A DNA stretch of 64,000 bases, from the NCBI GenBank assembly GCA_003864495.1, contig ML133460.1, positions 1,038,873 to 1,102,872 on the forward strand, written 5' to 3'. The DNA is from Nemopilema nomurai (lineage: Eukaryota > Cnidaria > Scyphozoa > Rhizostomeae > Rhizostomatidae). Position numbers and translations under genes: made by a program. A model generated the notes under the pieces. That model worked only from the letters and a program-made list of their open reading frames with translations. It was not told the origin of the DNA and did no database searches. This document shows positions 46,101 through 58,807 of the stretch, piece by piece. Numbering within the stretch: position 1 is the stretch's first letter; each line of letters begins with the position of its first letter.

Positions 46101-49100
46101 TTCTTGAAATCAAAGTGTATTTGTTATTGTATGTCAGCGTACCTTTAATTCGTCGGTTGGAGCTTTTCAAACGGGTCCTATTACACAATACAAAACAAAA
46201 CAAGCTAGTATTTAACAATACTACTTATGCTTCATTCTAAAACTAGCATGAGCTGGTTACCCCTTTTTCTTCGTCTTGGCTTTCGGCTGTATTTCATCTT
46301 CACTTTCGACATCCAGATCGGTCGGTGGCAAAGCTTGCAAGCATGTTCTCAACAGAGACGATAGCCTCTCCGTTTGTTCTCTTCTCGTGCAATAAATAAT
46401 GATAGAGGTACATTTGCTGAACCTTTCGCCGGACAGAAGGCCCACCAAAGCCTGTAACATAAAAACATTTCACCATCTATTAGAGAGTTACCTTTTTCAT
46501 ATTTGTAAGATTTGTTTAAAAAAATTACAGGAAGCATCGTAAGAAAATAGTTATTGGAGGTGCTTCGACAGACGAACATTTACCTAACGATAAAGATCTG
46601 GGGCTATCATTGTGACAATTTCTTTGCATGTTTTATTGTGTTTAAAAAACGACAAAAGCTGCCCACAGAAGAAAAAAAATGACACGGAAAAAACCTTAGA
46701 AATCATGTCATATTCTTAGAGTACGCCACGAAAAGGCTAAATGACGAGAGGCTGAGTAAGAGGTATGGTTTATTGTAAAGGAAATTTTTATTTTGCTTGC
46801 GGGCCAAAAAGAAAATAAACTGCAGCAATGGAGAGAAAACCACAGCTATTCCACAGTCCAAAGATTGAAGACCTATAAATATACACCTATTACTAAAGAA
46901 ATAACCAGCACAGCTGCGTAAGAAGGTTTGCACCATGGTTAGAGAAAATGCAAAACTGATGTATTAGAAACTGGGACACGGAACTCCTGCCTTCGTCGAT
47001 CAGTTGATGCTATGAGTGAAGAAATGAGTGTATGCTAGGACGACAAAACACATCACTTTGATTGAGTGAAGAATTCAAAAAAAAAAAAATAGTATAAGTA
47101 AAAGACCCACCCGATCCCTGTCGAAATCTTTGGAAATTGTGATGTGTAGGTTGTCTGGCATGGTCGGTCCTCTAATGATGCCTGCATCCAGTTCAACCAG
47201 TTCTATCCCAATGTGCTTTGCAATCGATCTTGCAGTGGATTTGGTCGAGGTGGCAGTTAGGCCCAAAAAGCAGTTTATGCCCAGGTAATCACGAACAACC
47301 TACAAATATGGTGTCATAAAATCAAAGGAGTGTGGCGTTTACGAATAGCAAGAACAGATTACACAATACTTTATACAAAAAGGGACTCGAGACAAGATTT
47401 ATTAATTAAATTTCATGAAATGAAATTAGAATAAGGAATGACAGAAAGAAATAAAACTGTAAACACTGTTTTTCTAAAGCAATAAGAATTTGCTGTTGTT
47501 TTCTGGTAAACAATACATCATCATCTAAACTAAAATTTCATGAAAAAAAATGAAACACTTAATAGTAATGGTGGGCCGTCACCAGGGACCTAAACAACAA
47601 TTAAGGGTAAGTGATTCCCCTGGCACGATTCTTTCAGCACATATGGAGCATATAAAAGTGTGATAAAGCATACCTTGCAAACTCTGAGATAATTTGGCCG
47701 AAAGTTATGAGACCATTCGGAGACGCAATGGGCTTCATCGATGCACGCGAACGCCACGTGGGGCAGGCTGCCTAGCAAAGTCGTGTAACCTTCGGAGGAG
47801 CTGCCCGATACCAAGGCCTCGGGTGAAAGGAGCAAGATGGCAATCTTCTGCTCTTCAATGTCCTTCAATACTTTGTCCTTCTGGGCCTTGGACATGTTGG
47901 CATTGTAACAAGCACCTTTGAGACCATGCGGCAGATTGCTAACCTGTGACATGACGTGATGTGGGGTTACCGTGAAAGAATAAGGACCAAACGAACATGA
48001 CAGGACAGATGATAAATCAGACAGAGACATGAGTACAAAAGAAGTATGGATCGGACAGTACACTTATAGCAGTAGCAAGGAAAATAAATGAGAGCTTTAA
48101 ATAAAACTTGACTGGAAATAAAAAAATAAAAAATTTAGAATAAAACGAGGGTAAGAATATTTGCATTAGAATGACATAGAAAAGAAACTAGGAACCGATA
48201 TTGGAACTGGATTAAAAAAAGATCATTAATGACAGAGAACAATTAAGCTGCCGAACGGTTAGCATCAAAAACTTTTGGGGCAGGTATTGGGACTTAACAG
48301 TAGATACAGAGACCGGGAACAGAGCAAGAAATTAAAAGAGGAAACGCAAGTTGAAAACTACCAAGCAAAAACGAAAAAGCAGCAGTTAACAAATGACAAA
48401 TAACTGGCAGGGAAACAAATTTGCACTGAACAGAAATGCGTGCAACGGTCAGTCTTCCATACCTGATCTTCCATCAACGCAACCAATGGAGAAATGACGA
48501 TTGTAAGGCTCTGTGACTTTTTGTAAAACAAATATGCTGGCAACTGGTAGCACAATGACTTTCCTGAACCAGTCGATAATACAAGGAGAGTTGAAAGACC
48601 TAAGGATTAAATCATCGTTATAAAGAGGCTTATTGAATCCACTACTAAATACTGAAATAAAGAGAGAGTTGAATCGATTGCAGAGGCGTTGAGGTGATAA
48701 GCAAAAAGCGTTGGCTGAGGAGTAAACTACAACCTGACACAATTCTGGCAACCGTGGCTTCTTGTCCTTGTCTGAAAGAACTGTACCCCATCACCTTGAG
48801 AGCATTGTTGACTTCTCTAAATGCCTCTGTAAAAAAGAAATGGATAACGATGACAAAAATGACGAAGCGTTGTGGAAGTCTGATTGAATGGGACAGCTAC
48901 ACAAAATGCTATTCGTAATCAAGCGCCTCATTAACACGTAAAGGGAAAACGTTAAGCCAGGAATCGATTGCACTTTTGAAAGTTTATTAGCAGAGCGTCA
49001 TCCCTTCATAAGTGAAATGCATTCAACTAAAGCAATCACATGGTTAGATGATGGCCAAAAACTAACATCAGAGAGACAAAGACTGAGAATTTATACGCCC

Positions 49101-52100
49101 AAAAGGCTAATGGACTAGCGTTGAAACAACAATTTAAGACAACACCTTTGAACAGTTCATTATTAAATGAATTTAAACTAGAAGAAGTGAGTCCCCCTAT
49201 GTTCGTCACTATCTAATTGGAATGAATGACACCTGTGGAATTGAAATCGTCATATATAATTCGAAACAGCCTAAGCTCTTACCTTGAGAAGGCTGACCGT
49301 TGACCGGTTCATACAGAGGGGGGACGGGAGGGGCAACTCTTGGTGGGTGGTAAGGCATTCTTGGCCAGCATCTTGGAAGATCCGGAACAGCTTAAACGAT
49401 GATCGCACACAATTAAAATAGTGATTTTCTGATAACAACATGCAATCTAAATGTTCATTAATCAATATGGTTTTAACACTTAGCATTGTCCTCCTACAGA
49501 AGTCACATAGAGACAAAATAAACACCTCTCCTATCAACCAATATATTTCATAAATTTTATACAACTGAAAGGCTTTACCTGCAATAGAGAAAGTTGCACG
49601 TGTTTCGAGTTCATCTGACTCGTGAACTGGAGTGTAGTCTTCCTTTGTTTTACCATTAAACGATGAATAGCGGCTACGAAAGAAATTGCAACTTTGAACC
49701 GAAAAAACAGACTGATAATTCTTGAAGGCAAAGATCTTTGAGGAAATGGAAAGAAGAGAAGTAAAATGTGGAATATATCGAGATTCTCCTAAATATAGAA
49801 CATAGGCTCATTTGTTAGAATTAGAGCTTTAACTCTTACCAATGCCCATAGAGAGTGATCCCGTTATTTAACAAGTGATATTTTCTTTACGACATCTCTT
49901 ACGTGCATCTAGCACTGAACAATGGAAATTCCAAGCACAATTTTATAGATAGGCCCCTGCCTTAGATTTTAGATAATCGAATCGAATTTGGAAGATAGAA
50001 TTTAGATCGAATTTCACTCTTACGACGGGTTGCCTTTTGTCGATCTTTTTCCGCATTCCTTGGACCAATGTCCCTCTTTGTGACACTTGAAGCAAACCGC
50101 AGTGCTTTTCGTATTGAACTGGGTCTTCTTCTTAAACATCTGCCTTTTGTATGTCGATGCATTTATTCTCCGCTTACCTTTCAATCAAATCAGATTTAAC
50201 TTCATGTGCTACTGCAAAACAACACTGAATATAAAACAACGAATATAAAAAAGAAGTACTCTTATTAAATTACTCTTCGGGAAACTCAGATGATTAAAGG
50301 CTTCCTTCTTGGAAGAACATTTTGCTCCTCAATGATCAAGCAAAACCTACTTTTGCTTTACCGTGAATACTTCCGCAAAATATTGACATTTTTAATCAAA
50401 ACATAAAGATCGATAGGGAGAGGGAAGAAGAAAGCATGACAGGCTGCTTCAATAACAAGAAATGGAATTCCAGTGGAAGGTCTTACCTCTGCAAAACTTC
50501 TTCTTCTGGATGTCAATCTTTACAAAGTTTTCACTAACAAGGCTAGCAAAGAAATACAGAATTAATTCTTAGTACTCTGTGTGTAAATCACCATTAAAGA
50601 ATTAATTGACATGGCCTCTTACTTAGAATAATCCATTGAACAATATTTTTTGGACTAAGAACAACATAATAGAACGGAATAGGAGGAATGAAACGCCTTC
50701 TTAACAAATATAAACACTCACTGGTCCCTCCCCACATTTAAAGTAATAATCAAAAAGAAAATATCATTAATACTTATAACAAATCTCAAGGGCAATACCG
50801 GTTTCCCTTTGATGTCCTTGGCACCCCTGCATTTGAGGCCTCGGTTTTCTGTCTCTTCTCCTTCAAACCTGAAACCTCCTTGCCAGCAGCCCCCGCAACG
50901 CCACTCTCATCTACAGCTTTCCTTTTACGAGTAACTTTATCAGATTCAACGGTCATTTTGTCGTCGGAGAAATGCTCTTGCTCACTTTCTTTACTTAAAC
51001 TACTTTTTGCGTTTTTCACGTGACCCATACTTTTCGAATTCATGTTGAAATCTGCCTTGAGGTTCCCATTCGCATGCGAAGTGGGCAACTCTTCTTCGAG
51101 CCGATCAGTATTGTTCTTTACAGCTGAATCCACTGCATCTGTTGGATCAGAACTTCTATCCTTTCTCTTGTCCGAAACCAGCGGGGTACTGATGGCACCA
51201 TCATTAATAGTTTTAGTGTCCAGCTCCATCGATTCCAGTCCATCTCCTGAACCAATGCTTTTGCTATCATTTGCTGCTCCGCAGTTGAATTCCTTTGGTG
51301 GATCGCTCCTTGAAACGTCATCACTGCTGTTCTTCGACGTTTCCCCCTTCTGTGCAACAAGCAATCTGCAATTACCCTCGTCTAAATCCTCAAAACTGTC
51401 GAATTCAGTATCCATTTTCTGCTCAAACTCTTCAAACGGCTCTAACTCCTCTTCTGACTTATCATTTGGTTTTACCTTTTCAAGCCATGCTTTCGAAACG
51501 TTGTAATTTCGTCGTGCAGGACAAAACTTCCTTGTACCAAAGCTGGATTTTCTGCAATCGAAGCAGTTTGCTCAAAAAGCTGTGACCCTCAGACTACTAC
51601 TACTACTGTATAAAATAAAATAAATATAAGGACACTTTTCGAATTCTGAATCATAATTTCCTTGAAATAACTTTGATGTCTCTTCATTGCACACACATAT
51701 TCTAGTTCTGTACAATCTAGTGTCATAGGAAGTGACGGGTAGAACATGGCTGTCGCTTGAGGCAAAAACCTATCGCTTTGTTGAGTGTTTTTCAAGGCAA
51801 TGTTTACCAGCAAATATTTATTATTTGTGTATGTTATTTGAGTCTTCCACTACTATCAAACCGGCAATTTAGCTGAGGAAGCGGTGTACTGATTAGATTT
51901 CCAGAAAAACCTTTCTGCCATTGACTGAGATCATGGGTGCAATCAAATCTGAGAGTCATGCTCATATTTATAAGGGAGACTTAAGTTGTACATGGCTTGT
52001 AAAGTTACTTTAAGCGACAAGCCACATGACAAAAACTACCAAATACCTCTATAAGTTTGCATCAAATTTATAAATTGATCTTAATTTAGTAAAAAACAAC

Positions 52101-54866
52101 ATGGCAATGGCAGATCTTAGCAACACCCTAAGGCATACAAAGAAAAGGAGAGTTTCAACATGTGCATCTAAAAGCTAAATTTTGACAAATGTGACCAAGA
52201 TTATGCTGCTATTTGCTTAATTAACACAGCTTTCAATGTTTTTATCATTGAGAAAACAAGAAACCCAGCAACGAATACTCTATCAAGCTATAAAGTCATG
52301 AATACAGACACATGTAAAACTCTCTTCAGTACCTTCCACTGTGAGATGGTCCAAATTGTTTTGATGTAATTTGAATGTTTTCTGTTAACTTATTCTCTTT
52401 CAAATCATTACTTTCTATTTCCAATTTCTCTTCATTGTTGACTGCTCCAACTGTTTCTGACACCCCATCGTTATTCTATGAAAAAAGACAAGACAGTAGT
52501 ATAATCTCAAATTTCACTCAACTTCATTTGTCAAAAATTAGTCTTGAAAAATGAACTACATGTAGTTTGATAAAATGATACTAACAAATGGAGCCAATTT
52601 AAAGACAAACTTAACCATAAATTACCTTTTCCTTTTCTAGTAATTCATTGTTTTCAGAAGTTCCACTGTCATTATTTGACTTGACTTTGAATACTGCTGC
52701 AGGAGATTTGAGGTGTCTCTTCTTCACAAAGGTAGTCTGGTGTTTTTCTCTTACTGAGTGGTACTTTAAATGGCTGGTCTGTTTCTTGGAATCTGCTGTC
52801 CTGTTCAGATCCCTCCCAAATATCCCAGTATTGTCTTCTGGAATTCTTTTTTCAGCATCAACAGACTCCTGTTGAAAAATAAAGGAAAATGAATGCAGTG
52901 AAATGTTCAAGAATAGGAAAGTTGATTGACATTCTCTATATTGCAAAATCTTTTTCATATCCTGCAAAAAACTCTAAACTGTAATCTACTTGTATATATT
53001 GTTCTATATGCAAGCATATTGAGCTTCATATGTTGGAAAACCATAACAGAATTAGCAAATAAATAATAAGATTTGTATTAACACTTGAAAATAACAAAAA
53101 TAAAATAAAGTTTTAAGCTTCAAATTAGAAGCCTTCATGTGATATTTTAATAACTTAAATCAAAATCTTTGAGTAAATTACCTTATCGCTGGGGGTTTTA
53201 TCCCTTTCCTCATTTCCTTGTAGATTCAGTTTTCCCTTCAAACTGTAGTATTCCTTATATGCACCTGTAAAAGTATTTTCCTATTAATATTTGTAAACAA
53301 GGGATCATTAAGCTAGCACTGTTGTCTAAGTGACACAGATGATAATGGATGAACATACCTGGTGATCTCAAATTTGATACTTCAAAAGACAAGAAAACAA
53401 AAGCTAAGATATTGGCCGGTATAAGCAGTATCAATCATTGAGGAAGATTTGATTCATGACACTAACTCAAGGAGCAAAATATATAAAAACGCAAACCTTT
53501 GATCTCATTTCCTGACACCTCTATATCTTCCTATGAGATGTAAACAACTTTTAATCAAGTTATCAATAACTTTATGCAGAGCTGTGTAAATGCAGGCCAG
53601 TTTATCACCTCTAACTGAGCATACAGAAGCATGAGGCTGGTGAAAAGACAGTTCAAGCACAATGTTTTGGTCCCAAAAATGATTTACCAAATTATATGTG
53701 GTGACATCAGTCAGATAATCAGGAATCAAACTATACAAGTAATTGTAGGCCATGCAAAATTACTGCTTGATATGAAGGGAGTAACTGAACAAAGATACTA
53801 GGGTTTACTATGGGTACTATGGGTGAGTGGAACATGAAATTGGAGAATAAAGCGGAAATTTCAATGGCCTCAAAAACACAAGATAATTAACTTTGAAACA
53901 ACATAAACAAAATGTAAGGTGTACCCTATTAGGCTTCCGACCGTGGCTTCTGAAGAAAAGTGATTCCCAACATTTCAATTCTTTTCTAATTCTTGAAAGC
54001 TTGTCACAAATGCCTGAAAAATGAAGAATTAAAGCTTGTGTGTTTTGAAGAACCTAATTTTGATTCTGGAATGCAAAACAAGCAGTCATTAAGACTTTTT
54101 ATAAAAACATCAGAAATTTTTTGAAGAAGAAACCAAAAAATTATCAAATATACAAACATTACTTTAACAAGGGTGCAGGGTATGAGCTGCGAAAAAGCTT
54201 ATTAAAACAGATTTGGAGCGACCCAAAAGAATGATTGATATCTTTCAAAAGGCAAAGCATTGAAATGAAATGTTCAGAGTTTTGGTCATGTGATCACTTA
54301 AAAAACTTTGTCTTTATTGTATCAATAGGTTTAAATTTGCTCTGACAACCTTATTTGTTTTCATAATTAAAAGCATGAGTGTAATTTAATATCAGCCTGA
54401 CCTAAGCAGCGTCGCAAAATACTTTGTTTAAATCTTCAACGGTGAGAATAGAATCAAAAACAGACTTCAAATTGGGCGATAACTTCCCTGGCGATTAGCA
54501 CTGCTTTCAAAAAACAACAATTGCTTTATCAATTCAAATGGTTACAGAAAGACTTGTGCTCAATATAGGCTCAACGGCTTATAGTGCAAGAAACGATTTG
54601 GAAATGAGGTAAGCCTATTTGCTTTCTTTGATGTTTATTCCCACTATTAAAGTAGAGTTTCCATTGGGCCTAGATTTAGTGGAAACAACAAAGGGCAAAA
54701 GCGGTGAACAGCCTTATTTCATTATTAGGCTACACGAAAAACAAGATCAGTGTAGGAGCCCTTCTGTATGCTTCTTTGAAATTGATTTCATACGTTATGA
54801 ACCTTATATATAATCAAACATTAATTTAATCTTACTGTTTTCCACCGGGGAGACCTGGTCTTTCAT
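43184..54866 (-). CDS. RECQL4: ATP-dependent DNA helicase Q4 (RecQ4), 20 coding exons, 1,498 aa
   Basis: RecQ4 couples a Sld2-like replication-initiation domain to a 3'-5' RecQ helicase in the nucleus. Exons: 54836-54866, 53925-54013, 53497-53530, 53359-53379, 53182-53264, 52626-52868, 52333-52475, 50799-51551, 50487-50533, 50024-50177, 49579-49673, 49283-49390, 48734-48826, 48463-48599, 47674-47943, 47111-47299, 46261-46451, 45602-45884, 44000-45026 and 43184-43689. All phases agree. Domains: Sld2-like [12 protein letters not shown] and [12 protein letters not shown] (within residues 1-90), a long polar linker, [17 protein letters not shown] knuckle [14 protein letters not shown] (about 510), Walker A STGSGKS (about 640), DEAH (about 746), motif [12 protein letters not shown] (about 968), and a RecQ4-type C-terminus ending [12 protein letters not shown]...RRVWRQY. 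The helicase region is certain. Exon 1 is the least sure part, chosen because its phase fits and it has an ATG. Confidence 0.92.
50024..50177 (-). other. RECQL4: RECQL4 exon with intact CCHC zinc knuckle
   Basis: The exon encodes KRR-rich basic sequence followed by [14 protein letters not shown], which satisfies C-x2-C-x4-H-x4-C exactly. In human RECQL4 as I recall it, the equivalent motif is degenerate (begins C-F-L-N); here all four ligands are present. Confidence 0.85.
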
Positions 54867-55135
54867 TTTCTCCTGCAGTGAACTTTCGCGCCACAAACCA
54901 GCTTTCACAGGCGCGAATGGATACCACAGGGACACGAAGTGCTCTCATCAGAAAACAAACATCAGCAACAACAATAGCCCTGCAGCTGCCTTTTCATGTC
55001 ACGCCTTCATACTTTTACCCCCTTGCTCTGAGCAAGCGTCCAACAGAGGAAATTTAGATTATTCTTGTGAAATAGGTAATTTTATAACCTTTCAACCTTT
55101 TCTTGAACTTCGGCTGGGGCTGAATCTTGCTGCAT

Positions 55136-55288
55136 CAGGCACCGCGGAGCGTTAAGAAAAGTTGGGGGTCTAAAAAGTGAGGGGCTAAAACCATTGAAAA
55201 ATAGGCTTTATTAGTAGTTTACTACTTACTATTTCGCATTTTCTGCAAAAACCAGCTTTAGCCCCACCCCCTTGCTCCGCGGTGCCTG
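55136..55288. mobile_element. 153-bp MITE with 15-bp TIR and 5-bp target duplication
   Basis: It starts CAGGCACCGCGGAGC and ends GCTCCGCGGTGCCTG, a perfect inverted repeat, and is flanked on both sides by TGCAT (55131-55135 and 55289-55293). It has no coding capacity. It sits between the RECQL4 start and the small plus-strand gene. Confidence 0.85.
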
Positions 55289-55754
55289 TGCATGGACCAG
55301 AAGTTTGTTTCTTATTTCTTCAATCCAGGAAAATTTACAACTTCTTATTTGGCAAAAATGTATCACAGAATTTGAATCTTCATGTTGAAATTATTCTATG
55401 CCATGAATTGAAGTGTTTGGGCCGTCAGACTGTGAATATACCCATTTTCAAAATGTAGCTTTTCCTATACCAATGGAATTTGCTACCTGCAGTAAAAAAA
55501 TTCCGACCTAAAGGACAATCTAAATATACAAAACGAAGTTGGAAGGAAATATTGGCTGATGGAAGAGGTGAATATGTGGACCTGCAGTGAGATCAACCTT
55601 AATAGTCAAGTAAATAAAAAAGGAAGCCCCTCTATCTAAAAGGAAATCAACTTACCTAGATTTTATTGAAAGAAGTGCAAAGGTGTGTCATTTTAAGACT
55701 GAGATTGGAAGAAAACAAAGAAAGAGAACTTAAAATAGTGTTTGTTTTCTTTAG

Positions 55755-56396
55755 CTAAATACAGCGAAAATTTTCCATATTATTTTGCTACAGATACAGC
55801 TGTAACTACAGAAATGGCACAGAGAAGTGCAAGGCATACCTGGCTTGTTATGCTGCTTGAAAAGAAAGCAATCTTCTCCAGCAAAGGTAAACATTGGTCA
55901 GTTTTAAACATTCAGAAGAAACCTTAAAAAAACTAGAAAAAGTCTTCCATTCAAATCTCCTCCGAATAGGATGGTATCAAAAGCACTATTTGAGGAAATG
56001 GTTTATGTGGCCCAAGATATCACAATTGACTAATTCAACTCTTATTAGTAGAAGCAAGGCAGACCAGATTTATGAAAACACAAAAGAGAATGCTTTCTTA
56101 TGCAGGAATGTGGTAAGTTTTACACTGGCTGGAAGAAACAATCAGATTTAAATTGGAAAAAAGAAAATGGAGAGAAGGAAGTCAAAACAAAGACTTATCT
56201 GTTGTGGACATTCAATAAACTTCCATCAATCTTGCAGAAACATAGTAATAAAGATCTATCAAGTCTCAAATTTTCTTCTGTTTCCAGGTACATTAGGGGA
56301 CAGGTACAGCTTGTCCAAGGTGGACAGAAAAATGTGACAATTATGCCTTGGTGGCACCAAAGAATGATCATGACAGTAATGTCAGTTTTGGACTAA
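55755..56396 (+). CDS. Probable small spliced gene of unknown function (5' end not found)
   Basis: Three exons join in phase on the plus strand: 55755-55886 (acceptor TTTCTTTAG, donor AAAG|GTAAAC), 56049-56112 (acceptor CTTATTAG, donor AATGTG|GTAAGT) and 56288-56396 (acceptor CTGTTTCCAG, stop TAA at 56394-56396). They give about 100 residues: YSENFPYYFATDTAV, then EMAQRSARHTWLVMLLEKKA, and a basic/aromatic tail YIRGQVQLVQGGQKN...WWHQRM. I do not recognise the family; no signal peptide or clear membrane segment is seen. The first coding exon would lie upstream, possibly sharing a divergent promoter with RECQL4. The frame 54917-55057 (46 codons) is a weak candidate. Support is three good splice junctions in agreeing phases; homology support is absent. 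Confidence 0.45.
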
Positions 56397-56961
56397 ATAA
56401 GTTAATCATTTACCATCTGCAACAAATCTATATATCTAAACTTTTAAACTTTGAACTGCTATTTAACTTTGTTCTGATGGATTCGCAAGTTAATATCGCA
56501 GTCAGTAAGCTTCCTACCTTATGATAAAATTCCAATCAAGGTACAACATTGAATGGCACTAAATATTTATACCATATGTATATTTTCTGTAAGTTTTGTT
56601 TCTATGGCTATAAATATCTATCAATTTCTTCTGTTACATTAGTTAGAATTTTTAAATGTCCCCAAAAACATATGATTTTCATCTTTGAATTAAGAAGTAC
56701 TTGTATTGGTGACAAATGATATGTGGGAAGATGTTCTTAATATGTGACTGAAAGGTATCTTATCTACACACCATACACACAAAAATGCATGAAATCTATA
56801 ACATTTATAAAATTCTTTAAAAATGCTTCTAGGTAGTATGAAGTTCCCCAGCATACAAAGATTGAAAAACTTTGTAAAGAGAAACCAGCAGCTTTCAAAC
56901 AATTGTATGAGGAGTTATCAGCAAGTGTTTTACAATTATAAAAAAATTGAGAAACAAAACC

Positions 56962-57906
56962 CTATTTTTTAAACTTTCTTTTCTTTTTCTTGAATGTAAA
57001 TTTTCCCTTCTTTGACTTTCCTTTACCAGAAAACTTGTCTTTTCTGCCTCTCCTGTTTTTTGCTCCATCATCTTCTTCATTGTCACTGTCAAATCCGAAG
57101 GAGCCAAATTTTGCTAAGTCTTTTATGCTGTCTTCTTTTCCTGGAATTTTCTTTTTCTTTCCATATCCCAATCTAATCAAATTGTCTTCTTCGTAACGCT
57201 CTTTTTCTTTCTCTTCCTCCTCACTTCTTCCCCGTCTAAATGTTTTGTGGTCCTCCTTTATTTCTTCTGGTGTTTCAGAATACTCTTCTCTCAAGTCCTT
57301 GATAAGTGACTTGTTTAAAGACTTCATCCTAGTCCTTTCTTCATATTTTCGTCTTCTACTTTCCAACGTATCATCTTCATATGGAACAGCGGCTACTCTT
57401 GGTGGTACATAGACACCACTAGCTTCTTCTTCTGAGCTACCCTCTTCATCATCCATCTTCGAAGACATATTATCTGGATTTGGTTTGAAGCTCAGCGGAT
57501 TCTGACCACTTGCAGACATCGCTCCTTTCACAGCCTGCTTTACGAGTTTGTCAATTTGGTACTTCAATCGTTGATCAATTGGCCTGACTTTTTCTAAGAT
57601 TGTCCGTATTTCAACAAGTCTTTCAACAACAGGGGCATCAATCAATGAATCACCATCAAGCTTCGTCAACATCACCATTACGATGTTGATAATATACTCC
57701 AACAAAAGATGAAACTTGACTTCAAGGAAGCTGACACCTTCCTTGGTATTCATCTCTTCAGCGTCAACATTTTCCTTGAGGCATTTGATGTTGGGAAGCA
57801 CTTCGGAGATCTTTGTCTTAAAATCAGTTAGCAATGCAATGAGTTCAGGGAGGTCCTTTGCTACCAAATCTTCCTCCGGATCAACCACGCTTGCCGAGTC
57901 TGCCAT
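56962..57906 (-). CDS. NGDN: Neuroguidin (Sas10/Utp3/C1D family), intronless
   Basis: Neuroguidin is a nucleolar/cytoplasmic protein of the Sas10/C1D family, linked to small-subunit rRNA processing and, in vertebrates, to eIF4E/CPEB translational control. The 314-aa frame begins MADSASVVDPEED. The Sas10/C1D region covers about residues 15-140 (GVSFLEVKFHLLLEYI, VERLVEIRTILEKVRPIDQRLKYQIDKL). Then come NPLSFKPNPDNM, an acidic stretch, YVPPRVAAVPYEDD, an RRRKYEERTR segment, a charged middle and a Lys-rich C-terminus. The open frame extends 24 codons upstream to 57978, but the MADS start aligns better with the family length. It is a single exon in a neighbourhood of intron-rich genes. Confidence 0.93.
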   Translation of the reverse strand: MADSASVVDPEEDLVAKDLPELIALLTDFKTKISEVLPNIKCLKENVDAEEMNTKEGVSFLEVKFHLLLEYIINIVMVMLTKLDGDSLIDAPVVERLVEIRTILEKVRPIDQRLKYQIDKLVKQAVKGAMSASGQNPLSFKPNPDNMSSKMDDEEGSSEEEASGVYVPPRVAAVPYEDDTLESRRRKYEERTRMKSLNKSLIKDLREEYSETPEEIKEDHKTFRRGRSEEEEKEKERYEEDNLIRLGYGKKKKIPGKEDSIKDLAKFGSFGFDSDNEEDDGAKNRRGRKDKFSGKGKSKKGKFTFKKKKRKFKK

Positions 57907-57978
57907 CTTTGACAAACTGTGTGGTGCGTCGCCAAGCAGGGCAGTTTCCAAAACCGTAAAATAGGGTAATGCTGACAA

Positions 57979-58601
57979 AAGCCTTTTGAATCACAGAGTT
58001 CAGTTTTCCAAAGACTACAAATAGGTAGAACAGCAATGAAAATATCTGAAATAAAACCTGACTTGTCCAATTATCTCAAAAGCAGTGGAGTAAAACGTGC
58101 TACTTCAGAGCGAATTTAGGCCCATATCCGCATTGTTAGTGAATACGAGGCGGACCTCCAGGTGGGGGCTGAGCGATGACAGTTTTGTGAAATTTTGATC
58201 CGTATTTTGAATTGTAATAAATGGTTGCTGAAATAAATGTTTTTTACGATCCATGGTTATTTTATATGCTTTGCATAAAAGATGCTGATATTTTGCAAGT
58301 AGGGGGATGATGATCACTAATTGAAAGTGGAAGGGGGGGGGGGGGGGGGAGGCGAAATGTTAAGATTACGAAAGGGTTTAGTAAAGGGCAAAGGCAGCCA
58401 CCATGGTTAACGGAACGAAAATTTTTGAACACGTGTCGTTCTAGGGATGTTCTTACAAATTACCTGAAATAGTTTTAGGCAAAAAAACATTTTCTTGCTT
58501 TCTTTTACAACTATGTCCTATAGATTTATCCAAGAAAGAAATTCTATAGTCTGAGTCTTTTGGAGCCAAATAGGCATGCAAAAATGCCCCCCCCCCCCAC
58601 G
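57979..58601. other. Upstream of neuroguidin; no gene recognised
   Basis: This is presumed promoter/5' UTR of NGDN, with a 17-nt G run at 58333-58349 and a 12-nt C run at 58587-58598 next to the solo LTR. No coding sequence is supported. Confidence 0.5.
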
Positions 58602-58605
58602 GTTT

Positions 58606-58807
58606 TGTAATAGGATAATATGCCATTATAATTAACATACGTAATTATGCTAACCTCGCTTTCGTTTGTATATAACACTTAGCCTACTCTATTGTAATTC
58701 AGTCAGTGATTAACCTCAACACGAGTCGCTCGCTTTTTGTCTTCACTCTCAATTCGTTGACTACTCGAAGTGACAAGGGTTCTAGAGGAAGTCTAACCCC
58801 TGTTACA
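58606..58807. mobile_element. Solo LTR, 202 bp, with 4-bp target duplication
   Basis: It begins TGTAATAGGAT and ends CCTGTTACA (TG...CA termini with TGTAA/TTACA inverted ends). It is flanked on both sides by GTTT (58602-58605 and 58808-58811), as expected for an LTR-retrotransposon integration reduced to a single LTR. It matches the copy at 24992-25194. Confidence 0.8.

Noticed and set aside
54917..55057. 46-codon plus-strand ORF (MDTTGTRSALIRKQ...) as a separate gene
   Set aside because: Short, with no clear donor before its stop and an overlapping open frame on the minus strand. Kept only as a weak candidate first exon of the small plus-strand gene.
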